Shown here in pieces: positions 16,806 through 25,716 of a DNA stretch of 64,000 bases. Position numbers and translations under genes: made by a program. The first letter of the stretch is position 1. Each line of letters opens with the position of its first letter. The DNA lies in assembly GCF_013282805.1 (NCBI RefSeq), contig NZ_CP054038.1, forward strand, positions 124,001 to 188,000, in the 5' to 3' direction. The DNA is from Microbacterium hominis (GTDB lineage: Bacteria; Actinomycetota; Actinomycetes; Actinomycetales; Microbacteriaceae). The notes under the pieces were generated by a model. The model had not been told where the DNA came from. It worked only from the letters and a program-made list of their open reading frames with translations, and did no database searches.

Positions 16806-17672
16806 TCAGGCCTGCTCGATGGGGAGCCAGAGTTCGCACGTGGCTGTGCTGAAGTCGGGAGCCCGATCGAGGACGGCGACGATCGACGGCCCGGGGCGCA
16901 GTCGCCAGGTGTTCGAGGGGAACCAGTCGGTGGCGGTGGCCGCCCACGCGTCCTGCAGGGCCGCGGGGTAATCGCCGGTGACCCGGAAGACAGCCCATGC
17001 GCCCGCCGGCACGTCGATCACGTCCAGGTCGGCGGGCACAGGCGCGCCGAGCTCGACGGCGACGCCATGCAGGTAGGTGAGTTCGCTGCCTTCGGCATAG
17101 TCCGGATCGACGTCGGCGCTGACCTGCAGCAACCCCGCCGGCTCGGTGCTGCTCAGGCTCTTCAGCCGTTCGTGCGCGGTGATGGGCAGGGCGGCGATGT
17201 GGGCCTGGATGTGCGGGTTGGGGCCGCGGTGGATGAGCGGCACGCGGGCAGCGTGCCCGATGAGCCGGAATGCGGGGCGGTCGGCGATGCGGGTGTCCAT
17301 GGGGGTGTTCCCTTCGACGGTCAGTCGGAACCTGAGCTGCGGTTGTGATCGAAGGGGACCGCCATCACGGCGCACGTCGCTGGGCCCTGCGCCATGAACT
17401 GAACGGAACGCTCGAGCGAAGGCCTCCGTCGAGCCGTACCGATAGCGGGTAGCGATGTCGAGCAGACTGTCGTCCTGCCGCAGATCGGCGGCGGCGACGG
17501 TCATCCGCCGCCGCCGGATGTACTCCGACAGCGGCATCCCGGCCAGTGACGAGAACATCCGCCGCACGTGGTACTCGGTCGTGCCGAGGCTCTTTGCGAG
17601 GCCGTCGATGTCCACATCGTCGGTGAGGTTCTGCTCGACGTGCTCGACGACGCGGTTGAGTATCGCGATCAC
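16806..17672 (-). CDS. AraC-family regulator with GyrI-like ligand domain
   Basis: 288 residues. The N-terminal double HTH (about 1-100) includes VDIDGLAKSLGTTEYHVRRMFSSLAGMPLSEYIRRRRM and LLDIATRYRYGSTEAFARAFRSVHGAGPSDVR. The C-terminal half is a GyrI-like/AraC effector-binding domain, starting RIADRPAFRLIGHAARVPL and ending CELWLPIEQ. The start at GTG 17672 follows a strong AAGGAGG; the ATG 19 codons upstream lacks this. It is a Rob/BmrR-like ligand-responsive activator. The ligand and targets are unknown. Confidence 0.88.
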   Translation of the reverse strand: MIAILNRVVEHVEQNLTDDVDIDGLAKSLGTTEYHVRRMFSSLAGMPLSEYIRRRRMTVAAADLRQDDSLLDIATRYRYGSTEAFARAFRSVHGAGPSDVRRDGGPLRSQPQLRFRLTVEGNTPMDTRIADRPAFRLIGHAARVPLIHRGPNPHIQAHIAALPITAHERLKSLSSTEPAGLLQVSADVDPDYAEGSELTYLHGVAVELGAPVPADLDVIDVPAGAWAVFRVTGDYPAALQDAWAATATDWFPSNTWRLRPGPSIVAVLDRAPDFSTATCELWLPIEQA

Positions 17673-17745
17673 GGTTCCTCCTTCGCGATCCAGCCTTCCC
17701 CTCAACGCAGCCTCGGGCCCGATGATCACGGACCGATCCGATCAG

Positions 17746-18162
17746 TCAGCCGTGTGCCCAGCCGCTCCACTTCGTCGCCTCGACACGGATGACGGGCCCG
17801 TGATGCTCCGCGTGCCGGTACTGCTCGTACTTGTTGTTGAGAGCTTCCCAGGCTCGTTCCCACGACTCGCCGCTCTCGACGATCGAGGCGATCCCGTCGG
17901 CTCGGACCCACCACAGCAGGCTCCAGTCCTCGTCGTACCGGTCCCAGCAGAGGGCGACGCGCGGGTTGTCCCGGATGTTCCTCAGACGTCTCAGGTCGAG
18001 GGTGCTCTTCGGCTTCTCATCGATGCCGATGATCACGAAGCCATCCGCGACGGCGAACGTGACGGGCACGAGGTGGGGATCGCCCGCCGCAGAGACGGTC
18101 GCCAGCCGGCCGACCCGCTCCGCAATCGCCAGGCTTCGCGACTCCTCAGCGGCAAGTCTCAC
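17746..18162 (-). CDS. PPOX-class F420-dependent oxidoreductase (TIGR03668-like)
   Basis: 138 residues. The split-barrel flavin-type fold reads RLATVSAAGDPHLVPVTFAVADGFVIIGIDEKPKS, then RLRNIRDNPRVALCWDRYDEDWSLLWWVRADGIA and the C-terminal EHHGPVIRVEATKWSGW. This pattern matches the small F420-binding pyridoxamine-oxidase-like family. GTG 18162 follows CATGAT by six bases on the coding strand (leaderless type). A frame extending to 18258 has no domain content. Confidence 0.82.
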   Translation of the reverse strand: MRLAAEESRSLAIAERVGRLATVSAAGDPHLVPVTFAVADGFVIIGIDEKPKSTLDLRRLRNIRDNPRVALCWDRYDEDWSLLWWVRADGIASIVESGESWERAWEALNNKYEQYRHAEHHGPVIRVEATKWSGWAHG

Positions 18163-18443
18163 GCAGCCATCATGCCTCAGCGTCCGGCGGAGTCGTACAT
18201 GGGCTCGTTGCGCGCCGGCTGGCGAAGACGATTCCGACGATCCTGGCGTCGCTCGCACTGTTCCCGTAGCCGGAACGAGTCAGAGTTCGGTGGCGAACGT
18301 CGCGGCGAGCACGCAGAGTTCGTCGATCCGGCGGTCACGCGCGGCATCCCGGTCGAAGCCCTCGTAGGCGAGCGGCGGAAGTCTCCGCACGTTTGCCGAG
18401 CACGTAGGCGGCTGCAGCACCCGACGCGCGGGGCCGCCGCATC

Positions 18444-19016
18444 TCAGTGGATCGTCTCGCCGCGCGCGAGCATGGCGACGTACTGGGCGACGCGTGCCGC
18501 GCGCGTCTCCGGGCGCTTGAGGCTGCCCACGCGGAACGCCATCGCGAAGCGGTTCTGCGCCGATTGCGCGGCGAACGCGGCGGCGATCGCCGGGTCGGCA
18601 TCCAGTGCCGCCTGAAGCTCGGGAGGGAGTTCCCCGTCACGCTGGCGATACGCGGCATCCCACCGCCCGTCCGCCTTCGCGCGATCGACCTCGCGGAGGC
18701 CGGCAGGTCGCATCCGGCCCTCCTCGATCAGACGGGCGACGTGCTCGATGTTGATCTTCGACCACACCCCGCGCGGCCGGCGCGGGGTGAAGACCTGCAG
18801 GAAGTAATCCGCATCGAGCGACAGCTTCTGCCCGTCGATCCAGCCGAAGCACAGCGCCACGTCAAGGGCTTGGGCGTAGGTGATGCCAGGCTTGCCCGAC
18901 GCCGTCTTGCGAAGTCGCAGCCGCACTCCGTCGGGTCCGGGATCCGACTCCAGCCAGCGCTCCCATTCCTCGACGGTGTCGATATGGAGCTCAGGCTTGG
19001 CGGAGGCGGCGACCAT
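18444..19016 (-). CDS. YdeI/OmpD-associated family protein
   Basis: 190 residues. Family signatures are VEEWERWLES near the N-terminus, ALDVALCFGWIDGQKLSLDADYFLQVFTPRRPRGVWSKINIEHVARLIEEGRM in the centre and FAAQSAQNRFAMAFRVGSLKRPETRAARVAQYV at the end (DUF1905/YdeI-type). It is often annotated as bacteriocin-protection or OmpD-associated, but the biochemical role is unproven. The start at 19016 follows TACGGT by six bases on the coding strand. Confidence 0.85.
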   Translation of the reverse strand: MVAASAKPELHIDTVEEWERWLESDPGPDGVRLRLRKTASGKPGITYAQALDVALCFGWIDGQKLSLDADYFLQVFTPRRPRGVWSKINIEHVARLIEEGRMRPAGLREVDRAKADGRWDAAYRQRDGELPPELQAALDADPAIAAAFAAQSAQNRFAMAFRVGSLKRPETRAARVAQYVAMLARGETIH

Positions 19017-19098
19017 CCTCGCACCGTAGACCTACCCACCGACAACTTCCATGAGAGCGACTGTCGATACGACGTCCAGGTCGGCTGCGCCGCCCGAG

Positions 19099-19485
19099 TC
19101 ACGTCGTCGAGGGCTGTTCGATCAGCGCGAGCTGCGTGCCGTCGGGGTCGATCAGATACCCGGCTCTCAGACCCCACTCCTGCAGGCGAACAGGGTGGAG
19201 TCGCGGCATCCCGACAGTCCGCTCCGCGACCCCGGAGCGTTCGACGGCCGCGTAGAGCTCGTCCACGTCGGCGACACGGAGCGAGCACATGAAGCTGCTG
19301 GTTGCCGGGTCGAGCTCCGGGTGAGGAAAGAACTCCAGCTGAAGCCCGCCACGAGTCAGGATCATCCAGCCTTCGTCGCGGAACACGCGCTCGAATCCGA
19401 AACCTCCGTAGAACCTCTCGGTGCGGTCGAAGTCGCGGGAGGGGAGGTGGGGAACGGCCCGATCGAGACCGGTGGTCGCCTGCAT
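19099..19485 (-). CDS. VOC/glyoxalase-bleomycin resistance family protein
   Basis: 128 residues. The beta-alpha-beta-beta-beta modules are typical: AVPHLPSRDFDRTERFYGGFGFERVFRDEGWMILTRGGLQLEFF, then SFMCSLRVADVDELYAAVERSGV and GLRAGYLIDPDGTQLALIEQP. Such small proteins bind drugs of the bleomycin type or act as dioxygenase-fold enzymes; no specific substrate can be named. It diverges from the DoxX gene with 47 bp between starts. Confidence 0.85.
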   Translation of the reverse strand: MQATTGLDRAVPHLPSRDFDRTERFYGGFGFERVFRDEGWMILTRGGLQLEFFPHPELDPATSSFMCSLRVADVDELYAAVERSGVAERTVGMPRLHPVRLQEWGLRAGYLIDPDGTQLALIEQPSTT

Positions 19486-19532
19486 GGGTCAATGGTGCCA
19501 GGACGACGCCCACCGCCTGCAAGACTGGCGCG

Positions 19533-19964
19533 ATGACGATGGTTCGCATTGCGCGAGTGAGCGTTCGGATTCTTCTCGGCGGATTCCTCGTCTTCACGGG
19601 GCTCAGCCACCTCTTCTGGGCGCGGCGAGGCTTCCAGATCGCCGTTCCCGACTGGGCGCCCCGCGCGACCGGCCTCGACAAGGATGCGATCGTCGTGTCC
19701 TCGGGAGTCGTGGAGATCATGCTCGGCGGCGCACTGGTCGCGCTTCCGCGTGAGCGTCGCACCGTCGGGGCGCTGACCGCGGCCTTCTTCGTCGCCGTCT
19801 TCCCGGGGAACGTCCATCACTGGCGCACCGGACGCTCGGCGCCGCTGCTGCGCACCGACCGCGCCCGATTCATCCGGCTGTTCCTCCAGCCGGTCCTGAT
19901 CGCGTGGGCGCTGTGGAGCGCAGGCCCGTGGCGGCACCCGGCATCGGAGCGTGCGCACGGATAG
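19533..19964 (+). CDS. DoxX-like membrane protein
   Basis: 143 residues with four helices: VRILLGGFLVFTGLSHLFWARRGFQ, AIVVSSGVVEIMLGGALVALP, VGALTAAFFVAVFPGNVHHW and RLFLQPVLIAWALWSAGPW. GLSHLF and the PGNVHHW segment match the DoxX family. A second ATG follows two codons later at 19539. Function unknown. Confidence 0.8.
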   Translation: MTMVRIARVSVRILLGGFLVFTGLSHLFWARRGFQIAVPDWAPRATGLDKDAIVVSSGVVEIMLGGALVALPRERRTVGALTAAFFVAVFPGNVHHWRTGRSAPLLRTDRARFIRLFLQPVLIAWALWSAGPWRHPASERAHG

Positions 19965-20015
19965 AGTGCCGGGCATGAGGATGCGCGTGGTCACTGCAGG
20001 TATTGCCGGCCGGCG

Positions 20016-20618
20016 TTGAGCGTCGCTGCCATCGCCGCCGTCACGGCGCTCGTCGCCGGAGGGATCACGGTGGGGCTGATCGCCCTGCTCCACGTGCTCG
20101 AGCCCGAGTACGACCCGTCGTGGCGGATGATCAGCGAGTATTCGCTCGGGCGGCACGGGTGGGTCATGCGCGTCGCCTTCGTCACGATGGCCATCGGCCC
20201 TGCCGCGACATGCATCGCGTTGTGGCCGTTCGGCGGCGCGTGGACCTTGGGTCTGGTCGTTGTGGCCGTGGGCGCGTTCGGTGCCGCGTTCATCGACGCC
20301 GATCCGATCATGACCTCGCGTGCCGAGGCGACGCGCGTGGGCAGGGTGCACACGGTGATGGGCGGGCTGTGTCTCGCCGGCTTCCCACCGGCTGCGCTGC
20401 TCGCGGGGGTGGGGGTTGCGCCGGCGCTCGGCTGGCTGCTTGCGATCGCGTCTGTCGTTCCCTTCGCCACCCTGGTGTGGTTCCTCCGCGCCGCTGCCCC
20501 CGCCCACGGGCAGGGCGGCTCGCCGGAGATCCGGATCGGCTGGCCGGACAGATTCTGCCTGCTCGCCTACCTGGCGTGGGTGGTGCTCGCCACGATCAGC
20601 GCGCTGCGCGTCGTGTGA
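20016..20618 (+). CDS. DUF998 family membrane protein
   Basis: 200 residues with about six helices. The DUF998 signature is clear: LEPEYDPSWRMISEYSLGRHGWVMRVAFVTMAIGP near the N-terminus, FIDADPIM and RVGRVHTVMGGLCLAGFPPAALL in the middle. The start codon appears to be TTG at 20016; upstream ATGs at 19975 and 19981 run into a stop. It is convergent with the ThrE-type gene that follows. Confidence 0.8.
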   Translation: MSVAAIAAVTALVAGGITVGLIALLHVLEPEYDPSWRMISEYSLGRHGWVMRVAFVTMAIGPAATCIALWPFGGAWTLGLVVVAVGAFGAAFIDADPIMTSRAEATRVGRVHTVMGGLCLAGFPPAALLAGVGVAPALGWLLAIASVVPFATLVWFLRAAAPAHGQGGSPEIRIGWPDRFCLLAYLAWVVLATISALRVV

Positions 20619-20654
20619 CCGGGAAGCGACGCGCCATCGGCGGGTGACGTGCTC

Positions 20655-22028
20655 TCAGAGCGCGGGCCGGTCCAGCCGGTTCGACACCGCGGAACCCGCG
20701 AGCACACCGAGTGCGATCGCGAGCATCGTCGACAGTGTGGCCAGCAGCGAGGCGGCCGCGGCCGAGTCCTGCTCCAGCAGGGAGGTGACGCCGATGAGAC
20801 CGAGGGCTCCGGGCACGAGCAGCCAGTAGCCGGCCGTGAAGGTCACGAGGGCGGCCGGCCCGGTGGGCTGGCGGGCGACCAGCGCGGTCACCGGCGTGAG
20901 CACCAGCGCCCCGATGAACGCCGACAGCACGCCGCCGACGAGCTGATCGCTCAGCACCTGAACGGCATAGGCGACGTACAGCACCAGCAGCATCCACGGG
21001 AGCGCGCGTCGGGGCGCGCTCGAGTGCACCGAGATCCCGACGCCCAGCACCGCGACCGCGATCCACGGTGCGAGGGGGCCGAGCGCCGTGCCCTCGATGT
21101 CGATGTCGACGTCGGGGATCCCGACCACCACGGCGGCCGTCGCGATGCCGGCGCCCAGCAGCAGCAGTCGCGTCGCGCCGCCGGCGAGCCGCCCCGCGCC
21201 CGAGATGAGGTTGCCCGTGGCGAGCTCGAGCATCGCCGTCGTGAGCAGCGTGCCGGGCAGCAGCAGCACCAGGGGCGCCAAGAGGGCGGGGAGGATGCCG
21301 TAGCCCAGCCCCGCGCGCAGCAGGAGGAACACCACCACCGCGACGCCGAACGACAGCGCCACCGTGTTGAGGGCGCCGTAGCGGCGCGGCATCCGCTCGG
21401 CCACGAGCATGGTGGTGCCGGCGACCAGGCCGAGGCCCGCGGCGAGCAGCACGCCGCTCCACGACGCGCCGAGCAGCACCGACAGCGCACCGCTGAGCAA
21501 GCCGTACGCCACCACCCGCGGCACCGGCCCGTACACCGGCGGCATCTCGCGGATGCGGGCGATCTTCTCGACCACCGACCGGGGGCTCAGAACCCCCTTG
21601 CGCGCGGCATCCACCGTGCGCTGCAGTTCATCGATCTGCGACAGCAGCAGCCGGATGTCATCGCTGACGACCGCGCCGGTCTGATGCTGCCCCTGCCCAC
21701 GCGCCGACACCAGCAGGGCGCTGGGGAAGACGAGGGCCTCTGTCTCGGGCAGGCCGTTCACCCGCGCGATATCCGAGATGGCGTTCTGCACCGTCTCGAC
21801 CGAGTAGCCCGCCTGCGTCATCGCCCGACCGATCGCCTCGGCGGCGGCGAGCGTCAGCTGCGCATCCGGCTGGTCGGCCGGGGAGATGGGCACGCTGCCG
21901 GTGAACGTCGCCTCGCGGGCATCGACGACGACGTCACGCGCACCCCGGGGACTGAGGACAAGCAGCACGATCGCCGCGACGGCGATCACACCGGCCGCGA
22001 GGAGCATCGAAAGAAGAGCGGTGTCCAT
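20655..22028 (-). CDS. Threonine/serine exporter family protein (ThrE-like)
   Basis: 457 residues. After a leading hydrophobic helix, residues about 45-190 form the soluble DUF1212/ThrE domain (LTLAAAEAIGRAMTQAGYSVETVQNAISDIARVNGLPETEALVFPSALLVS). About ten membrane helices follow (DUF1212 plus DUF3815), with TTAMLELATGNLISGAGRL in the middle. In Corynebacterium ThrE exports threonine and serine; substrate here is by family. ATG at 22028. Convergent with the DUF998 gene. Confidence 0.85.
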   Translation of the reverse strand: MDTALLSMLLAAGVIAVAAIVLLVLSPRGARDVVVDAREATFTGSVPISPADQPDAQLTLAAAEAIGRAMTQAGYSVETVQNAISDIARVNGLPETEALVFPSALLVSARGQGQHQTGAVVSDDIRLLLSQIDELQRTVDAARKGVLSPRSVVEKIARIREMPPVYGPVPRVVAYGLLSGALSVLLGASWSGVLLAAGLGLVAGTTMLVAERMPRRYGALNTVALSFGVAVVVFLLLRAGLGYGILPALLAPLVLLLPGTLLTTAMLELATGNLISGAGRLAGGATRLLLLGAGIATAAVVVGIPDVDIDIEGTALGPLAPWIAVAVLGVGISVHSSAPRRALPWMLLVLYVAYAVQVLSDQLVGGVLSAFIGALVLTPVTALVARQPTGPAALVTFTAGYWLLVPGALGLIGVTSLLEQDSAAAASLLATLSTMLAIALGVLAGSAVSNRLDRPAL

Positions 22029-22126
22029 GATCGTCTCGGGTAGTGCGAGTCTGGCACGTGCCCGTGGCGTATGCGCGCAGCCGGGCGGAGTCGGCTCCGC
22101 TGCCGGTGGCTCACGGGACGGGAGCA

Positions 22127-22162
22127 AGCGCCCCGGCCGCCCAGGAGGCGGCACGGGGCGCT
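22127..22162. terminator. Terminator hairpin after the Nramp-fold gene
   Basis: Eight-base arms AGCGCCCC (22127-22134) and GGGGCGCT (22155-22162) enclose a second stem, GCCGCC with GGCGGC. It lies 12 bp after the stop of the leftward transporter gene. Confidence 0.75.
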
Positions 22163-22174
22163 GCGATCGGTTCG

Positions 22175-23479
22175 TCAGCCTCCGACGAGGGTCATCACGA
22201 GCCGCACGGAGAGGGCGAAGACGGCGACGAGTCCGACGATCCCCAGGAGGTTCTGCCACCAGCGGTTCTTCATGTCGCCCATCAGCCGGGAGCGGTTGGC
22301 CATCACGATGATGAGGATCGCGAGAACCGGGGCGATCAGGACGGTGAGCGCCTGCGCGACGATGATGAGCTGGATGGGCGAGCCCTGGAAGATCAGCGTG
22401 ACCGCGACTCCGAAGGCCAGGATCGCGCCGCTGATGATCTTGGCGGCCGGGGAGCTGGACGAGGCCCCGCGTCCGAGTCCGTCGGAGAGCATCGTGCCGC
22501 CCGCGGTGGCGTTGGCGATCATCGAGGAGAACGCTGCGCCGAAGAATCCGAGCGCGAAGATGGTCGATCCGATCGGCCCTGCGAGGGGCTCGAAGATGCC
22601 GGCGAGAGCGGCGATCGTGGGAGCGGACTGCCCGGTCTGACCGAGGACGGATGCGGCGACCACGAGGACCAGGGCCGTCATGATCCCGGGCGCGATGATG
22701 CCGGGGATGGTGTCGACGACGGTCACGTCGCGGTAGTCCGCCTCGGTGCGCCCGCGCTCCTTGGTGCCGTAGGAGGTATAGAACGCGGCGTTGATCGAGA
22801 AGTTCGTGCCGACGAGAGCGACGATGAGCAGCCAGGAGCCGTCGGGAACCGTGGGGAGCAGGCCGCTTCCGGCCGCGGCCCAGTCGGGGTTGGCGACGAA
22901 GGCGCTGACGATGAACGCGACGGCCATGAGCCCGACGATGACGACGAGGAGCTTCTCGATGACCCGGTAGACGTTGCGCAGCAGCAGGAGGGTTGCGACG
23001 GCGACAGTGCAGATCACCGTCCACATCACGGGGTTCCCGCCGAAGAGCAGCGAGAGGCCGAGTCCGGATCCGACGGCGTTCCCGACGGAGAAGCAGAGGG
23101 TGATGAGGAACACGCCGACGCCGGCGACGACGCCGACCCAGGTGCCGAGGTGGTCCTTGATCGAGGCGATGAGCGAAACGGGGGACTTGATCCCGAGCCG
23201 GACGCTCATGTCGGTGAGGAAGATCATCAGGATCGTCGAGACGACGATCACCCAGATGAGCGCGTACTGGAACGAGCTTCCTGCCTGAACAGCTGTGGTG
23301 AGGTTGCCGGGGCCGAACTGCCAGGCGCCCGCGACGAACGCCGGGCCGATGAGGGCGAGCTGCTGCCAGAAGCTGCGGCGGCGCTTGTGCGAATCGACGA
23401 TGGACTTCATGGTCTCTGTCGAGACTCGACCATAGCCGGTACCGGGGGTGGTGGAGGTGTGACGGGTTGTTTGAGCCAT
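22175..23479 (-). CDS. Nramp-fold transporter lacking metal-binding motifs
   Basis: 434 residues with 11 hydrophobic helices. The overall sequence fits the Nramp (SLC11) family, but in helix 1 the metal ligand motif DPGN is GPGN (residues 56-59, QFGPGNLTTAVQAGS) and in helix 6 the MPH motif is absent (VGTNFSINAAFYTSYG, about 223-238). Residues known to coordinate Mn or Fe are therefore missing. It lies in the operon of a DapA-like aldolase under a LacI regulator, which suggests import of an organic acid or sugar derivative. AAGGAG precedes the ATG at 23479. Confidence 0.85.
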   Translation of the reverse strand: MAQTTRHTSTTPGTGYGRVSTETMKSIVDSHKRRRSFWQQLALIGPAFVAGAWQFGPGNLTTAVQAGSSFQYALIWVIVVSTILMIFLTDMSVRLGIKSPVSLIASIKDHLGTWVGVVAGVGVFLITLCFSVGNAVGSGLGLSLLFGGNPVMWTVICTVAVATLLLLRNVYRVIEKLLVVIVGLMAVAFIVSAFVANPDWAAAGSGLLPTVPDGSWLLIVALVGTNFSINAAFYTSYGTKERGRTEADYRDVTVVDTIPGIIAPGIMTALVLVVAASVLGQTGQSAPTIAALAGIFEPLAGPIGSTIFALGFFGAAFSSMIANATAGGTMLSDGLGRGASSSSPAAKIISGAILAFGVAVTLIFQGSPIQLIIVAQALTVLIAPVLAILIIVMANRSRLMGDMKNRWWQNLLGIVGLVAVFALSVRLVMTLVGG

Positions 23480-23556
23480 GGTTCTGCTCCTTCATTGGAG
23501 AGTTGTCAGGTCTTCTTCGACGTGATGCTCGGGGCGGCCGGGTGGGCCGGATGCCG

Positions 23557-23584
23557 GAGGGGTGCGGTTCGCACCGCACCCCTC
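23557..23584. terminator. Strong intercistronic hairpin between aldolase and transporter genes
   Basis: Perfect 11-bp arms at 23557-23567 and 23574-23584 with a six-base loop, immediately after the aldolase stop and before the transporter of the same leftward operon. It may partially terminate transcription or stabilise the upstream mRNA, giving unequal expression. Confidence 0.7.
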
Positions 23585-23589
23585 ACGGG

Positions 23590-24525
23590 TCAGACGGAGA
23601 CGGCGACCTTGCCGAGTCCGGCTGAGGCGAACGCGGCGGCGATCTCCGCGTCGGCGCCGTCGGTGAGCGGCAGCAGCGGGGTTCGCACGGTCGCGTGGTC
23701 GAGGATGCCGCGGTGCACCAGGCCCCACTTCAGTGCGACGGTGCCCTCCATGTGCGAACCGCGGTGGTACACGTTCTTGGTCACCGGCAGCAGTCGCTCG
23801 TGGATGGCGTGCGCCGCCTCGTAGTCGCGCGCCTTGCCCGCGGCGATGAGCTCGACGAGCGCCTCGGGGGCGATGTTGCCGTACCCGACGAGCAGTCCGT
23901 CGACGTCGAACATGGTGGGCAGCAGGTACTCGTCGTGGCACGACAGGATCTGCAGCTCCGGGTATGCGGCACGCAGCGCCGGGATCTCGGTGTACCAGCG
24001 CCGCATGTTGCGGACGCCGTTCTTGGTGGCGAACACGCCCTCCTGGCCGGCGATCTCGAGCTGGGTGTCCAGGTTGTAGGACGCCTTCGTGTTGTCGGGG
24101 TACTGGAACAGGATGAGCGGCAGCCCGGACTCGTCGTAGATGTCGCGGTAGCGGGTCTGCGGAGCGCCGTCCTGGTAGCCGAAGCGCAGCCAGCCGTGCG
24201 ACGGGTAGACCAGCCCGGCTGCGGCACCGGCGGCGACGGCGGCCTTCGCCTCGAGGGCGGCGGTCTTGTTGCCCTCCTTCGTGATGCCGGCGATGACGGG
24301 AACGCGTCCGTCGGTCGAGGCGACGAAGGCGCGGATGACCTCGGCCTGCTCGTCGTCGGTGAGGAACGTTCCCTCGCCGGCGTGACCCAGGACGACCAGG
24401 CTCTTCACGCCGTCGATCGAGCCGAGCCAGGAGCCCAGGCGCTGGATGGCGTCGAAGTCGACATCGCCGTCTTCGGTGAAGGGGGTGACGGGGGCGGGGT
24501 TCAGGCCGCGAAGGTCGAGAGTCAT
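23590..24525 (-). CDS. DapA/NAL-superfamily aldolase or dehydratase
   Basis: 311 residues. The TIM-barrel enzyme begins LRGLNPAPVTPFTEDGDVDFDAI. The substrate-carboxylate loop reads GHAGEGTFLTDDEQ, and the catalytic Tyr (ILFQYPDNTKASYN) and Schiff-base Lys (GVFATKNGVRN) are present. The family includes dihydrodipicolinate synthase, N-acetylneuraminate lyase and keto-deoxy sugar-acid dehydratases; the last type fits the catabolic, LacI-controlled context. GAGGAG precedes ATG 24525; the longer frame to 24597 crosses the operator. First gene of the operon with the Nramp-fold transporter. Confidence 0.88.
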   Translation of the reverse strand: MTLDLRGLNPAPVTPFTEDGDVDFDAIQRLGSWLGSIDGVKSLVVLGHAGEGTFLTDDEQAEVIRAFVASTDGRVPVIAGITKEGNKTAALEAKAAVAAGAAAGLVYPSHGWLRFGYQDGAPQTRYRDIYDESGLPLILFQYPDNTKASYNLDTQLEIAGQEGVFATKNGVRNMRRWYTEIPALRAAYPELQILSCHDEYLLPTMFDVDGLLVGYGNIAPEALVELIAAGKARDYEAAHAIHERLLPVTKNVYHRGSHMEGTVALKWGLVHRGILDHATVRTPLLPLTDGADAEIAAAFASAGLGKVAVSV

Positions 24526-24562
24526 GATTTCTCCTCTGGTTGGGGCTCGGCGACGAGCTGAT

Positions 24563-24661
24563 AACGTTTGCGGGAACGTTTGCAAGAACGTTTGCATCGA
24601 TTGTGGGACACCATCCCGACGGTGTCAACCCCCAATCTGCAAACGTTCGCGTGAACGTTGC
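24563..24661. promoter_or_regulatory. LacI-type operators between divergent aldolase and lacI genes
   Basis: Three direct copies of AACGTTTGC start at 24563, 24575 and 24587, an exact 12-bp spacing. About 45 bp away, 24639-24661 holds the inverted form GCAAACGTT followed by GAACGTTGC. These contain the CG-centred half sites typical of LacI-family operators. They sit over the start region of the leftward aldolase operon and just upstream of the rightward regulator, so the regulator at 24685 probably controls both. Confidence 0.82.
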
Positions 24662-24684
24662 TAGGCTCACGGACGGGAGGGATC

Positions 24685-25701
24685 GTGACGGATCGGATCG
24701 AGCGGCACATCGTGACGCTGCGCGAGGTCGCCGAGGCGGCCGGGGTCAGCATCTCGACGGTGAGCCGCGTGCTCGACGAACGCACGCCGGCGTCGCGCTC
24801 GGCGACCGCGCAGCGCGTGCGCGCCATCGCCGACGAACTCGGATACCGGCGCAACGTGTTCGCGTCGGGCCTGCGCCGCGGGGCGACGGCGACCATCGGG
24901 GTGCTGGTCCCACGTCTCACCGATGCGGTCATGGCGCTGCTGTTCGAAGCTGTCGAACGGGCCGCGCGCCGGGACGGCTACTTCGCCGTCGTCGCCACGT
25001 GCGGCGACGATCCCGACGAGGAGCGCCGCGCGACCGAGACCCTCCTCGATCGCAGCGTCGACGGACTCATCCTCGCCACCGCGCGCATCGACGACGCGCT
25101 GCCCGCATCGCTGCGCGCACGCGGCATCCCCCATGTCCTCGCGCTGCGCACCGACGGAACGAGCCCCTCGTCTCTCGGCGACGACGAGGCCGGCGGTTAC
25201 CTCGCCGTGCGACACCTCATCGACCTGGGACATCGGGAGATCGGCATCGTCACCGGCCCCTGGTTCACCTCGAGCGGACAGGACCGGCGTGCGGGAGCGG
25301 AGCGCGCGATGCGAGAGGCCGGAGTCGAGATGCGGGAGGAGTGGGTCACCTCGACGGGCTACGGAGTCGACGATGGGATCGCCGCCGGCCACGCTCTCCT
25401 CAGCGGATCCGAGCGCCCCACCGCGGTCTTCGCGGCGAACGACAACCTCGCGATCGGGGTCCTGAGCGCGGCCGGGAATCTGGGCCTCGTCCCGGGTGCC
25501 ACGCTCTCGGTCGTGGGATACAACGACATCCCGCTCGTGTCGAAGCTCCCCGTTCCACTCACCAGCGTCCATACGCCGTTCGACCAGATCGCATCCGCGG
25601 CGATGCAGCTGCTCACCTCCGCCGACAGCGCGGCGCCCGTCATCCTCCGCGCGCTGCCGACCCTCATCCCGCGCGCCTCGACGGCGCGTCCACTCCGATG
25701 A
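24685..25701 (+). CDS. LacI-family transcriptional regulator (aldolase operon)
   Basis: 338 residues. The N-terminal HTH and hinge read TLREVAEAAGVSISTVSRVLDERTP and LGYRRNVFASGLRRG. The periplasmic-binding-protein-like domain follows (TIGVLVPRLTDAVMALLFEAVERAA, GHREIGIVTGP, AVFAANDNLAIGVL, LSVVGYNDIPL). GTG 24685 is preceded by GGGAGGG. It is divergent from the aldolase and Nramp-fold genes with operators between; the inducer is probably the imported organic acid or a derivative. Confidence 0.93.
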   Translation: MTDRIERHIVTLREVAEAAGVSISTVSRVLDERTPASRSATAQRVRAIADELGYRRNVFASGLRRGATATIGVLVPRLTDAVMALLFEAVERAARRDGYFAVVATCGDDPDEERRATETLLDRSVDGLILATARIDDALPASLRARGIPHVLALRTDGTSPSSLGDDEAGGYLAVRHLIDLGHREIGIVTGPWFTSSGQDRRAGAERAMREAGVEMREEWVTSTGYGVDDGIAAGHALLSGSERPTAVFAANDNLAIGVLSAAGNLGLVPGATLSVVGYNDIPLVSKLPVPLTSVHTPFDQIASAAMQLLTSADSAAPVILRALPTLIPRASTARPLR

Positions 25702-25716
25702 GACCGGCGGAGTCGG

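Noticed and set aside
18163..18443. A short leftward fragment ending RRIDELCVLAATFATEL at 18280
   Set aside because: It could be the end of a lost gene, but no start, family or upstream part can be identified.
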